DNA from: Jhaorihella thermophila
Lineage (GTDB): Bacteria > Pseudomonadota > Alphaproteobacteria > Rhodobacterales > Rhodobacteraceae
NCBI RefSeq assembly: GCF_900108275.1
Contig: NZ_FNVD01000004.1
Span: 1-64,000, forward strand
DNA: 64,000 nucleotides
Direction of reading: 5' to 3'
The translations under genes were made by a program, and so were the position numbers. The first letter of the stretch is position 1. Each line of letters begins with the position of its first letter. Of the stretch, positions 39,207 to 47,723 are shown piece after piece. Under the pieces are notes generated by a model. It was not told the origin of the DNA, did not search any database, and was given only the letters and a program-made list of their open reading frames with translations.

Positions 39207-39793
39207 GTCTGACCTCCCAGACAGGTGGCAAGGGTCAGGGCGGCGGCCTTCAGATCAGTCCGCCAGGTCGCGGGCGGCGCGATGGGCTCCAGCGCGTCGA
39301 TGGTCTGAATGCAGGCGGTGATGCCATGGGCGGCGGCGCGGATGCGGTCGGGCGGGGCACCCGGATGGGCGCGGGCCAGCACCGTCTCGATGACGGCGAG
39401 GAATTCGGCATAGCTCTGCGTCAGCTTGCGGCTCAGATCGGGGTCATTCTGGGCGGCGGTGGCCAGCGCCTGCCAGGCCAGCATCAGCCGCGGGTCGTGG
39501 CCGTCGCCGCTTGCGAAAAGCGCGTCGATCAGCTCGGCCGGGGTGCCAGTGGCGGCGAAATGGGCCTCCAGCGCCTCCGTCACCTCGGCGAAGGCCGCGA
39601 TTACATGGGTCGCGAGCGCCGCGATCATGTCCTCGCGGTTGCCCAGATAGTGCCGCAGCAGCGGGCGCTTCACGCCTGCCTCGGCGGCGATGCGCTCCTG
39701 CGTCGCGCCCTCCAGTCCGAAACGGGCGACGCAAGTCAGGTAGGCGTCAAGAATTTGTCCGGACCGTTGGTCCTTCAGGCTGGGGCGTGGCAT
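39203..39793 (-). CDS. TetR family regulator of the Rieske oxygenase operon
   Basis: This is a 196-aa protein starting MPRPSLKDQRSGQILDAYL. The HTH (QERIAAEAGVKRPLLRHYLGNREDM, seen as AAEAGVKRPLLRHYLGN) lies at about residues 31-55. ATG at 39793 is chosen; an upstream ATG at 39832 would add 13 residues across the candidate operator. It is the first gene of the operon, and a perfect inverted repeat lies 15 bases upstream, so simple autorepression of the whole operon is likely. Confidence 0.88.
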   Translation of the reverse strand: MPRPSLKDQRSGQILDAYLTCVARFGLEGATQERIAAEAGVKRPLLRHYLGNREDMIAALATHVIAAFAEVTEALEAHFAATGTPAELIDALFASGDGHDPRLMLAWQALATAAQNDPDLSRKLTQSYAEFLAVIETVLARAHPGAPPDRIRAAAHGITACIQTIDALEPIAPPATWRTDLKAAALTLATCLGGQT

Positions 39794-39807
39794 GGCGACT
39801 CCGTTTA

Positions 39808-39823
39808 TTGTCACAAATGACAA
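39808..39823. promoter_or_regulatory. inverted repeat, candidate TetR operator
   Basis: TTGTCA-caaa-TGACAA is a perfect palindrome 15 bases upstream of the TetR start, inside an AT-rich promoter-like patch. It is the natural operator candidate for the oxygenase operon. Confidence 0.6.
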
Positions 39824-39904
39824 AAAATACATCGCCGTATTTTGCCAATGGTGCCAATAAATCTTTCCACGCTGCCCCGGTTGGAGGCTGCCGGGCGTGC
39901 CGCC

Positions 39905-41101
39905 TCACGCGTTGCGGCGCGAAAGCCGCGCGTTCCAGACGCCCTCCCGCGCGGCATCGCGCGCCTCATAGGCCTCCAGCGCGGCGATGACGTCCAGATC
40001 CGGGTCCAGGCCCCGGCCATCGGCGATGCGGGCGAGCTGCATGGTGAACCAGGCGGTGACGCCGCTGGGCGGCGAGGCGTCAAAGCGGGGAAAGCGCGGA
40101 TCCGGCCCGCCATTTTGCCATGTGGTGGCAATATCGGGATCCAGCACCAGGGCGCGGGCCAGCCCGACGGCATCGACGTTGCCGCTGGCGACGGCCTCTT
40201 CGGCTTCGCGCCGCTGCTTGAAGCCGCCGGTCGCCATCAGGGGCACCGAGGTCAGCCGCCGCGCGGCGCGCGCGAAATCCAGAAAATAGGGGCCGGACGT
40301 GGCCCGGTCGGAACTCGACGCCGCGCCCGGAAAATAGGTGCCGCCGCTGATGTCGATGAGATCGACGCCCCGCATGCCGATCTCACGCACCACCTCGAGC
40401 GCCTCTTCCGGTTGCAGCCCGCCGTCGAGCTGGTCGGTGGCGTTCAGCTTGACGGCCACGGTGAAGCCCGGGGCCACCGCCGCCCGCACCGCCTCGGTGA
40501 CTTCGAGCAGAAGCCGCATCCGGTTGCCGATGCCTCCGCCATAGGCATCGCCCCGGCGGTTGAAGAGCGGCGAGAGGAACTGGCTGAGCAGGAAGCCATG
40601 CGCGGCGTGAATCTCGACGCCGCCGAAGCCAAGAGCCTCGGCCCGGCGCGCGGTGCGGGCGAAATGATCGGGCAGGGCGCGGATCTCGTCCAGGGTCAGT
40701 TCCCCGGCACGCAAACCGGGCAGGTTCAGCGCGCTCGGCCCCTTCGGCGAGCCGATGGCGGGCGGTGTCAGGGCACCGGCGTGTCCCAGTTGCAGCCACA
40801 ACCGGGCGCCGCCAACCGCCCCGGCCCGAGCGAGCGCCCGAAACGCCACGACATCCGAGCCGTCATGCAGCACCAGGTTCCCCGGCCTTTCGGCGAAACG
40901 GGGATCGCCCTGAACCTCACCGATGATCGCGGCTGCCACCCCGCCCAAGGCCCAGCGTTCATACAGCCGCATCTGCGCGCGGGTCGGATTTCCGCGTCCG
41001 TCTCCAAGCGAATCCGACATCGCTGCCTTGACGATCCGTTTCTTCAGGTGGGCGCCATTTGGCAGGTCAAGCGGTGTGAAAAGGGCAGAAGTGGGTGACA
41101 T
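39905..41101 (-). CDS. old yellow enzyme family NADH:flavin oxidoreductase
   Basis: This is a 398-aa FMN TIM-barrel. FMN and substrate motifs LWLQLGHAGAL, VEIHAAHGFLLSQFLSP (the His-x-x-His/Asn pair) and GGNVD-like VASGNVDAVGLARALVLDP are visible. Such enzymes reduce activated C=C bonds or act as dienoyl-CoA-like reductases without the FeS domain. It is divergent from a LysR regulator with about 100 bases between, a common control arrangement. Confidence 0.9.
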   Translation of the reverse strand: MSPTSALFTPLDLPNGAHLKKRIVKAAMSDSLGDGRGNPTRAQMRLYERWALGGVAAAIIGEVQGDPRFAERPGNLVLHDGSDVVAFRALARAGAVGGARLWLQLGHAGALTPPAIGSPKGPSALNLPGLRAGELTLDEIRALPDHFARTARRAEALGFGGVEIHAAHGFLLSQFLSPLFNRRGDAYGGGIGNRMRLLLEVTEAVRAAVAPGFTVAVKLNATDQLDGGLQPEEALEVVREIGMRGVDLIDISGGTYFPGAASSSDRATSGPYFLDFARAARRLTSVPLMATGGFKQRREAEEAVASGNVDAVGLARALVLDPDIATTWQNGGPDPRFPRFDASPPSGVTAWFTMQLARIADGRGLDPDLDVIAALEAYEARDAAREGVWNARLSRRNA

Positions 41102-41204
41102 GGCGGTCTGGCTCTTCGTGGAACAGGGTTGATTAAAGATAGAGTGGATTGGAAAAGCCGATAATATACCGGTTGATCCGTTGACTTGATCCATGAAGGA
41201 ACAA

Positions 41205-42107
41205 ATGAACCGCCTTTCGGACCTTGAGATTCTGTTGAAGGTCGTTGAGTTCGGCAACTTCTCGGCCGCCGCGCGCGCCCTTGGGCTGACGCCGTCGGCG
41301 GTCGGCAAACGGATTGCCCATCTCGAGGCGCGGCTTGGAACGTCTTTGCTGATGCGTTCGACACGGCGGATGAGCCCGACCGCAGCGGGGCGGCATTATG
41401 CCGAGGAGGCGCGCGAGATCTTGGCCCAGCTGAATGCGCTGGAAGAGGACGTCATGGCGGGGGCCTCGCGGCTGCGCGGGTTGGTCCGTGTCACCGCCCC
41501 GAATGCCTTTGGGCGGCTGCATGTGGTGCCGGCGGTGGTGGCGTTCATGCAGGCGCATCCGGAGGTGGAGATCGAACTCGACCTGACCGACCGGACGGTG
41601 GACCTGGTGGCCGAAGCGGTGGATCTTGCCATTCGGACGGGGCGGCCCGTCTCAAGCGGGTTGATCGGTCGGCGCGTGGCGGGCTATCGCCGCGTGATCT
41701 GCGCCAGCCCCGCCTATCTGGAGGCGCGCGGCCGGCCCGACGGTCCGGGCGACCTGACACTTCACCGCTGCCTGAAACTCGCGCGGGAAAACCTGACGTC
41801 CGACTGGGGTCTGGCGACCGGATCGGCTCCGGCTGGGCTTCTGGGGGCGGGCTTTCGATGCAACGCGCTGGATGCGCTGCGGGCGGCCTGCCTCGCCGGC
41901 GAAGGCATCGCCTGCCTTCCGCTATTTCTGTGCGACGACGATATCCGGGCGGAGCGTCTGAAGATCCTGATGGAAGACCGGATGGACCCGGATGCCGAGG
42001 GCGGCATCATGCTGCTGCGCCCCGAAACGACCACGATCCCGCGCCGGGTCCGGGCGCTGATCGATTTCCTTGCCTGCGAGTTGAAGAGCGCGGCCACTGA
42101 CATCTGA
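41205..42107 (+). CDS. LysR family transcriptional regulator
   Basis: This is a 300-aa protein starting MNRLSDLEILLKVVEFGNFS. The winged HTH (AAARALGLTPSAVGKRIAHLEARLG, seen as LGLTPSAVGKRIAHLE) spans about residues 15-60, followed by the two-lobed effector domain. AAGGA six bases before ATG 41205 favours it over ATG 41193. It is divergent from the old yellow enzyme gene and probably controls it. Confidence 0.9.
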   Translation: MNRLSDLEILLKVVEFGNFSAAARALGLTPSAVGKRIAHLEARLGTSLLMRSTRRMSPTAAGRHYAEEAREILAQLNALEEDVMAGASRLRGLVRVTAPNAFGRLHVVPAVVAFMQAHPEVEIELDLTDRTVDLVAEAVDLAIRTGRPVSSGLIGRRVAGYRRVICASPAYLEARGRPDGPGDLTLHRCLKLARENLTSDWGLATGSAPAGLLGAGFRCNALDALRAACLAGEGIACLPLFLCDDDIRAERLKILMEDRMDPDAEGGIMLLRPETTTIPRRVRALIDFLACELKSAATDI

Positions 42108-42256
42108 CCGCAGACCCGCAAAGGCTCGGGGACAGCGACGCAATGGTCTTTGCGTCAACTTGGCCTTCTGCCTATGTCATGTTTCGGCTCTTTCCGGCCG
42201 ATCACCTTCGGCGGCAGGCGGAACATAGAAGGCAAGCCGTGAACCGAAAGGCCGAT

Positions 42257-42380
42257 GTCAGAATTCTGCCCCGCGTCTGCCCGCTGGACTGTCCCGACAT
42301 TCGCAGCCTGTCGGCGGGGTCTTGGACGGAGCGCTGGTCGAGGTCAGGGGGTCGAACGCGAACCCATATCCGCAACGCGC
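42257..42380 (+). pseudogene. N-terminal fragment of a molybdopterin oxidoreductase
   Basis: One frame reads VRILPRVCPLDCPDIRSLSA, and after a shift near 42320 the next frame reads VLDGALVEVRGSNANPY. Together they match the N-terminus of bis-MGD oxidoreductases (RxVCPLDCPDxCSL, then DGxLVEVRGSxANPYT). The third cluster cysteine is Arg, the frame is broken and the rest of the gene (over 600 residues) is gone. The surrounding gap 42108-42392 otherwise holds nothing I recognise. Confidence 0.65.
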
Positions 42381-42392
42381 TCCCGCTGAGCC

Positions 42393-42737
42393 TCAGCCAT
42401 GCGCGCCGCGGCTGTCGGCCGGGGCCTTTGCCCGGTCATGCATGCCGTAGTCGCGGATGACGCCGGCCACGCGCAGGCGGTAATCCGAGAAGATCCCGCC
42501 GCGGCCCTTTTCCTGCCCGGCCCGGTGCCGGGGCAGGTTGCGCCAACGCTCGACCGCCTCTTCATCCCGGAAGAAGGACAGCGACAACAGCTTGTCGGGG
42601 TTGGTCAGGCTCTGGAACCGCTCCACCGAAATGAACCCCTCGACCTGCTCCAGCAGCGGCTTCAACTCGGCGGCGATGTCGAGGTAGTCCTGCTTGCGCC
42701 ATTCGGCGATCTCGACTTCGAAGATGACGGCAATCAT
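42393..42737 (-). CDS. ABM-domain (antibiotic biosynthesis monooxygenase-like) protein
   Basis: This is a 114-aa dimeric alpha-beta-barrel protein. IAVIFEVEIAEWRKQDYLDI starts the domain, and GFISVERFQSLTNPDKLLSLSFF then EEAVERWRNLPRH follows the usual ABM pattern. Family members include quinol monooxygenases and haem-degrading enzymes; no specific activity can be read here. It lies 100 bases downstream of the MFS gene on the same strand. Confidence 0.8.
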   Translation of the reverse strand: MIAVIFEVEIAEWRKQDYLDIAAELKPLLEQVEGFISVERFQSLTNPDKLLSLSFFRDEEAVERWRNLPRHRAGQEKGRGGIFSDYRLRVAGVIRDYGMHDRAKAPADSRGAHG

Positions 42738-42838
42738 TCACGATACTCCTGTGTGAGCGGGATCCAGCGGAGCCCGGTGAAACATGGCGCGGCGCCAGGC
42801 CATGACCGCGGGCTCGGCAGGGTCCGAGTGTGCCGGCC

Positions 42839-44023
42839 TCATGCCTCGACCGGTGCGGCGCGGCGGCGCTGCAGGCCGCGAAGGGCGGCGATGCTGGCCT
42901 CGACCCCCGCCAGCGCCGCGACCAGCCCCAACAGCGCCGTGCTGCCCGTCTCGACGATCATCCAGCCCGCGATCAAGGGAAAGCCGAAGATGCCGATGAA
43001 ATAGCTCAGCGCGAAGAACTGAAGCGTCTGCGGCACGAGATCGGGATCGGCGTCGTTGGCGGCCATCGCCGCCAGGATCGGATAGCTGACGCCATAGCCG
43101 ATGCCGAAGAGGAACGCCACGGCCAGATAGGTCGCCGCGTTGCTGCCGCTTCCAAGAAACAGCACCACCGAGGCGAACATCACGAATTGCAGGGCGGCGA
43201 TGGTCATATAAGGGTTGGCGCCGCCTCTGAACCGCGCCAGCACCACCCGGAACACCACGACGGTCACGGTGTAGGCCAGGAAGTAGTCGGCATAATCCAG
43301 CCCCCTCTCATCGGCAAAGACGGTCTGGAAATTGTTCATCCCCGCAAAGACCGACGCGCCGAGGCAGACCATGATCACCGGCAGCCGCGCGGGCGAGCGC
43401 ATGATGGCGCCCACCGCCGCCAGCGACAGCGACGAGCGCGGCTCCGCCCCGGTGGCCAGCGACAGGGCGCGCACGGGGGCCGCCAGGGCAAAAAAGATCG
43501 CCGCTGCCAGCGCGCAGAGCGCCGCGGTGACGAAGAAGGCGTCATTCACCGTCAGGCCCGCCCGCTCCATCATCGCCGCCATCACCGGCGACAGGCCGAA
43601 CCCCGCCATCAGCGCCACCGACAGCAGGGCAAAGAAGCGCACCCGCTCATCCTCGGCGACCAGCCGGGTCAGCGCGACCGGCGACAGCGCATAGGTCAGC
43701 CCCCAGCCAAAGCCGATCGCCACGCTGGCAAGGATCAACAGGGCGCCCACGCCGCCGGCCAGGCCATAGCCCGCCAGCGCGGCCGCGATCGACAGGCAGG
43801 CGATACCCAGCATGCGCATCCGCCCGAACCGATCCGACAGATGCCCGGCATAGTAGACTGACACCAGCGTCGCGATGGTGGTGATGAACAGCATGGCACC
43901 AACCACTTTTTCGTTGGCGCCGAAAGTTTCGAACAGGCGCGGCAGCAGGAAGGTCAGGCCATAGGCGCCGGCTTGAAGGAAGGTGGCGACGTAGAAAAGG
44001 GACAAAACGGCAAGACGACTCAT
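42839..44023 (-). CDS. MFS transporter
   Basis: This is a 394-aa inner-membrane protein with about twelve helices. The loop 2-3 motif is YYAGHLSDRFGRMRMLG (about residues 53-70), a clear MFS signature. The divergent neighbour is a MocR-type regulator, separated by 94 bases, so transport of an amine, vitamin or drug-like compound under that regulator is likely. No substrate can be assigned. Confidence 0.88.
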   Translation of the reverse strand: MSRLAVLSLFYVATFLQAGAYGLTFLLPRLFETFGANEKVVGAMLFITTIATLVSVYYAGHLSDRFGRMRMLGIACLSIAAALAGYGLAGGVGALLILASVAIGFGWGLTYALSPVALTRLVAEDERVRFFALLSVALMAGFGLSPVMAAMMERAGLTVNDAFFVTAALCALAAAIFFALAAPVRALSLATGAEPRSSLSLAAVGAIMRSPARLPVIMVCLGASVFAGMNNFQTVFADERGLDYADYFLAYTVTVVVFRVVLARFRGGANPYMTIAALQFVMFASVVLFLGSGSNAATYLAVAFLFGIGYGVSYPILAAMAANDADPDLVPQTLQFFALSYFIGIFGFPLIAGWMIVETGSTALLGLVAALAGVEASIAALRGLQRRRAAPVEA

Positions 44024-44117
44024 AGGGGATTCCTTTCGGCGAACGAGTTACGTTTGCCTTGCCACGATTTTGGCTGCCTATTAATGTCCAAAGTATGATC
44101 ATTTTACCATACCAATC

Positions 44118-45521
44118 ATGAAGCAGAGTCCTTGGCTTGCCTTTTCCATCGACCGGCGCGCGAAGGCGCCGATCTTCGAACAGATCTGCTCGGGTCTGCG
44201 GAAAGCCATCATCGCCGGCGAGTTGACCGAAGGCACGCGGCTTCCGCCGACCCGCGCCTTCGCTACCGAACTGGGCGTGTCCCGCTCCACGGTCGTGACG
44301 GCCTATGAGCAACTCGTCGCCGAAGGCTATCTGAGCAGCCGCCAAGGTTCGGGCTATCGGGTCTGCGCCATTGGCGAGGTCGAACGTCTCCGGCCGGCCC
44401 GCCGGCGCAAGGATACCGCGGACCAAGGCCAGGCCGGCCCGCCCCTTCCTTTCGAGCCGAGCCAGCCCGACATGCGGCTGTTTCCCTACCGGCAATGGGC
44501 AAGGGCCGTCTCGCGCCTGTGCCGCACCGATCCCCGGTCCATGCTCGAGGGCGGCTCGCGCCTCGGCAATGCCGAGCTGCGCGAAGCCATTGCAGATCAT
44601 GTCGCCCAGTGGCGCGGGATCGACGTCGCGCCGGGCCAGATCATCGTCACCGCGGGCTCGACCGATGCGCTGGAAATCTGCCTGCGGACGCTGGCGGAGG
44701 CGGGCGATACCATCGCCTTGGAAGATCCCGGTTACCCGCCCCTGCGCCACTTTGCCAAAAACCATGGCCTCATGGCCGAGTATCTCAAGATCGACGATGG
44801 CGGCGCGCTGCTGCCGCGCGCGGGCTCGGCCGCGCGACTGGCGGTTCTGACCCCGTCGCATCAATACCCCTTGGGCGGCGCGATGTCGCCCGGGCGGCGG
44901 CTGGAATTTCTCGCCTGGGCCAGAGAGCATGACGGCTGGATCATCGAAGACGATTATGACAGCGAGTTTCGATATGCCGGCCGCCCGATCCCGGCCATGG
45001 CGGGGTTCGACCAGCTCGACCGGACCATCTATGTCGGCAGCTTTTCCAAGATCTTTTCGAACGCATTGCGGCTTGGCTACATCGTCGCCCCCGAAGCCCT
45101 GGTGGATCGACTGGCTGCGACCCTGGGCCGGTTCGGGCTGAAGGCCAGCTACATGCCGCAGCCGGCGCTGGCCGCGTTCATGCAGTCGGGCGAGTTCTAC
45201 CGGCATTTGCGCCGGGTCCGACGGATCTATGGCGAGCGCCGGAAGTTCCTGATCGAGCGCCTCCGGCACGACTTCGCCGATCATGGCCATGTCGTTGACC
45301 ATCAGGCCGGGATGCAGCTCGTGTTTCACCTGGCCGATGGTCTTGACGATGCCGAAATCGCGCGCCGTGCGGCGGCGCGGGGCGTCTGTGTGCGTCCGCT
45401 ATCGGCGTTCTCGATCCGTGACACCGGGCACAACGGGCTGATCCTGGGTTTTTGCGGGTTTTCCGAGGATGAGATGGCCCCTGCGCTCGACGTCCTGAAG
45501 GCCTGCATCACCGGGCGGTAG
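44118..45521 (+). CDS. MocR/PdxR-type regulator (GntR HTH + aminotransferase domain)
   Basis: This is a 467-aa protein. The N-terminal GntR HTH (GTRLPPTRAFATELGVSRSTVVTAYEQL, seen as ELGVSRSTVVTAYEQL, about residues 40-70) is joined to a fold-type I PLP domain with DDYDSEFRY and the PLP lysine in GSFSKIFSNALRLGY. MocR proteins sense PLP-bound amines. It is divergent from the MFS gene. The short spacer has repeats of the type ATACCA/AGTATGAT that might be its sites. Confidence 0.9.
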   Translation: MKQSPWLAFSIDRRAKAPIFEQICSGLRKAIIAGELTEGTRLPPTRAFATELGVSRSTVVTAYEQLVAEGYLSSRQGSGYRVCAIGEVERLRPARRRKDTADQGQAGPPLPFEPSQPDMRLFPYRQWARAVSRLCRTDPRSMLEGGSRLGNAELREAIADHVAQWRGIDVAPGQIIVTAGSTDALEICLRTLAEAGDTIALEDPGYPPLRHFAKNHGLMAEYLKIDDGGALLPRAGSAARLAVLTPSHQYPLGGAMSPGRRLEFLAWAREHDGWIIEDDYDSEFRYAGRPIPAMAGFDQLDRTIYVGSFSKIFSNALRLGYIVAPEALVDRLAATLGRFGLKASYMPQPALAAFMQSGEFYRHLRRVRRIYGERRKFLIERLRHDFADHGHVVDHQAGMQLVFHLADGLDDAEIARRAAARGVCVRPLSAFSIRDTGHNGLILGFCGFSEDEMAPALDVLKACITGR

Positions 45522-45965
45522 CCATCGCCACGAAAGCCCTTTCCGCATGGCTCGCCCGGCTCTTGCAGAACTTTGACGTGCCGAAACTGGGATGCGATAT
45601 CTTCATTCGCCGACCTCTCTCGTTTGCCGGCGACCACCGATCCCATGAATAGGGAACGAATCCGTCCCGGTTTCCGCCGCGCGGCTGATCCGAGGCCGGG
45701 CGGGTCTTGCAGACGCCCCAGAGACGGATTGATATTCCCCCGGTTTGCCCTGCATCAGGGCCACGGCGATGCGGCCATCCTCGCGGTTGAAGGGACATTC
45801 CGCGCGACCTTTGAAGGCCGGCCGGGCGATTTGGACTGGCCCGAAACCCGGCCCCTGTGCGACGGTGATCAGGCATTCGCGGATATCAGGCAGGGCCGGG
45901 TGGCCGGGCCCAAGATCTTCCTGATCCCCTGAGATCCGCGTCCGAACCGTCGAAAGGAAAAACCG
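45522..45965 (+). other. spacer with a possible MDR-dehydrogenase C-terminal remnant
   Basis: This 444-base gap has no intact gene. The frame ending at 45932 reads DWPETRPLCDGDQAFADIRQ then GRVAGPKIFLIP from about 45840. That resembles the C-terminus of medium-chain dehydrogenases (PLxDGxxAFxxIxxGxxxAPKIILxP). The upstream part of the same frame is not recognisable. I regard it as a likely gene fragment, with modest confidence. Confidence 0.4.
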
Positions 45966-46379
45966 ATGTACAAGAAAATCATCCTCGCCCTGTCGCTGGA
46001 ACACGGCTACAGCACCCGCGCACTGGAGGTCGCCCGCCGACTGCGCGCCGAAGACGGCGTGATCCAGGCCGTCCACGTCTATGAACAGCCCAGCAGCAAT
46101 GTGGGCGCCTATCTGGACGAGGAAATCCTGGCCATGGCCTATGCCGAGGCCCGCGCCCGCCTGAAGGAACGGGTCGCGAACGCCCCGGATGTGGAACCGG
46201 TGATGCTCAAGGGCCATTCCGGCATGACGATTGCAGAATATGCCGCCAGTTCCGGCGCCGACCTGATCGTGGTGGGCTCGCACAAGCCCGGCCTGCGCGA
46301 CTACTTCCTCGGCTCGACTGCGGCCCGCATCGTGCGCCACGCGCCCTGTTCGGTGCATGTGCTGCGCGACGCCGACTGA
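45966..46379 (+). CDS. universal stress protein (UspA family)
   Basis: This is a 137-aa single-domain protein with MYKKIILALSLEHGYSTRALEVA at the start and the ATP-binding C-terminal pattern DLIVVGSHKPGLRDYFLGSTAARIVRHAPCSVHVL (seen as VVGSHKPGLRDYFLGSTA). It starts 33 bases before the sulfopyruvate decarboxylase genes and is probably co-transcribed with them. GAAAGGAAAAACCG precedes the ATG. Confidence 0.9.
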   Translation: MYKKIILALSLEHGYSTRALEVARRLRAEDGVIQAVHVYEQPSSNVGAYLDEEILAMAYAEARARLKERVANAPDVEPVMLKGHSGMTIAEYAASSGADLIVVGSHKPGLRDYFLGSTAARIVRHAPCSVHVLRDAD

Positions 46380-46412
46380 ACCGGCGCAAGAACAACCAAC
46401 GGAGCCCCGACC

Positions 46413-46910
46413 ATGACCATTCACGAAAGGATCGCCGACGACCTCGTGGCCGCCGGGATCGGGTTCATCACCTCCGTGCCCTGCAAGCAGCTGGCCGGCG
46501 TCATCGCCGAGATCGACCGCCGGCCCGACCTGCTGCATGTTCCCTGCAATAAGGAGGACGAAGGCATGGGGCTGTGCGCCGGGGCGTGGATGGGCGGCAA
46601 AAAGCCTTGCATCATCATGCAGAACACCGCGCTGGGGGTGACGGTGAACACGCTGGCCACGCTGATCCAGTTCTACCGGATGCCGCTGCCCATGCTGATT
46701 TCCTATCGCGGAGAGCTGGGCGAGCCGGTCGCCTGCCAGGTGGAGATGGCGGTGCACACCAAGGCGCTGCTGAACCAGCTGCACATCCCCACCTACCATT
46801 TTCACCGGCAGGCGGACGTGGAGGAACTGCCGAAGATCCTCGACTACACCTTCATGTGCAACAAACCCGTGGCGATCCTGACAGATGCCAGCTTCTGGGG
46901 AGGATACTGA
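46413..46910 (+). CDS. comD: sulfopyruvate decarboxylase alpha subunit (ThDP-dependent)
   Basis: This is a 165-aa protein matching the pyrimidine-binding (N-terminal) half of a ThDP enzyme, with the activating Glu in NKEDEGMGLCAGAWMGGKKP (NKEDEG) and MQNTALGVTVNTL. A separate beta subunit follows two bases later, the split form typical of ComDE sulfopyruvate decarboxylase. This gives sulfoacetaldehyde from sulfopyruvate in cysteate, sulfolactate or DHPS breakdown. Phosphonopyruvate decarboxylase is a related alternative. No xsc or pta is in the window. Confidence 0.82.
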   Translation: MTIHERIADDLVAAGIGFITSVPCKQLAGVIAEIDRRPDLLHVPCNKEDEGMGLCAGAWMGGKKPCIIMQNTALGVTVNTLATLIQFYRMPLPMLISYRGELGEPVACQVEMAVHTKALLNQLHIPTYHFHRQADVEELPKILDYTFMCNKPVAILTDASFWGGY

Positions 46911-46911
46911 G

Positions 46912-47466
46912 ATGATCCGCGCCGACATCTTCCGCGACATCGCGCCGGTGATCCGCGACCATCTGGTGGTCTGCAACATCGGCATTCCCAGCCAGGAGCT
47001 GCACGCCATCGACGACCAGCCGACGAATTTCTACATGCTGGGGACGATGGGGCTGGCCTCGTCAATCGGCTTTGGCCTGGCGCTGGCGCAGGACAAGACG
47101 GTGATCGCCATCGACGGCGACGGGTCGGTTCTGACCAATCTCGGCACGCTGCCCACCATCGCCAACAACGACGCCGACAACTATATCCTGCTCATCATCG
47201 ACAACGGCTCCTACGGATCGACCGGGGATCAGCCGACCTATGCGGGGCGGTGCACCTCATTGGCCGAGGTGGCCGGCGCCTGCGGATGCGACCATGTGGT
47301 GGAATGCGCCGCCGAGGAGACCCGCGCGGCGCTGGAAACCGCGATCGCCGCCCGGCGCAAGACCGCGATCGTCGCGAAATGCGAAAGCGGCAACGAAAAG
47401 CATCCCGTGATCGCCATGGACCCGGTGGTGATCCGCGACCGCTTCATGAAGGCGGTCAAGGCCTGA
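46912..47466 (+). CDS. comE: sulfopyruvate decarboxylase beta subunit (ThDP-dependent)
   Basis: This is a 184-aa protein, the diphosphate-binding half of the ThDP enzyme. The cofactor motif GDGSVLTNLGTLPTIANNDADNY ends in the downstream NG element (GDG then IDNGSYGSTG, about residues 64-105). GAGGATACTGAG precedes ATG 46912. With the alpha subunit it should form the active decarboxylase. The C-terminal tail (KHPVIAMDPVVIRDRFMKAV) is typical of the family. Confidence 0.85.
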   Translation: MIRADIFRDIAPVIRDHLVVCNIGIPSQELHAIDDQPTNFYMLGTMGLASSIGFGLALAQDKTVIAIDGDGSVLTNLGTLPTIANNDADNYILLIIDNGSYGSTGDQPTYAGRCTSLAEVAGACGCDHVVECAAEETRAALETAIAARRKTAIVAKCESGNEKHPVIAMDPVVIRDRFMKAVKA

Positions 47467-47723
47467 GAGCATGGGCAACCCGCGGCCGCCCCCGGCGCTG
47501 GTCCGATGCCGGTCCGGGTAGCGGCGCGGCCCCGGTCCGGCTGACCCAATTGGGCGGAATGCCGGATACGAAACCCTGGTCCTGACCGAGGAGGTGACCG
47601 AGTTCGGTTGCCGGTGCAAGACCGGCTCCCGCCATTGGCCGATCCCGTTCCCGCGCGGTTTCCCTTGAAATCCCGCGCCTGACGGGGGAAACAGCCTGAC
47701 GAGACAATCAGGGGGTCCAGACG

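Noticed and set aside
47467-47723. Short frame GYETLVLTEEVTEFGCRC in the spacer before ilvD
   Set aside because: It has no start codon with a ribosome binding site and no family I can recognise; it may be chance or a remnant.
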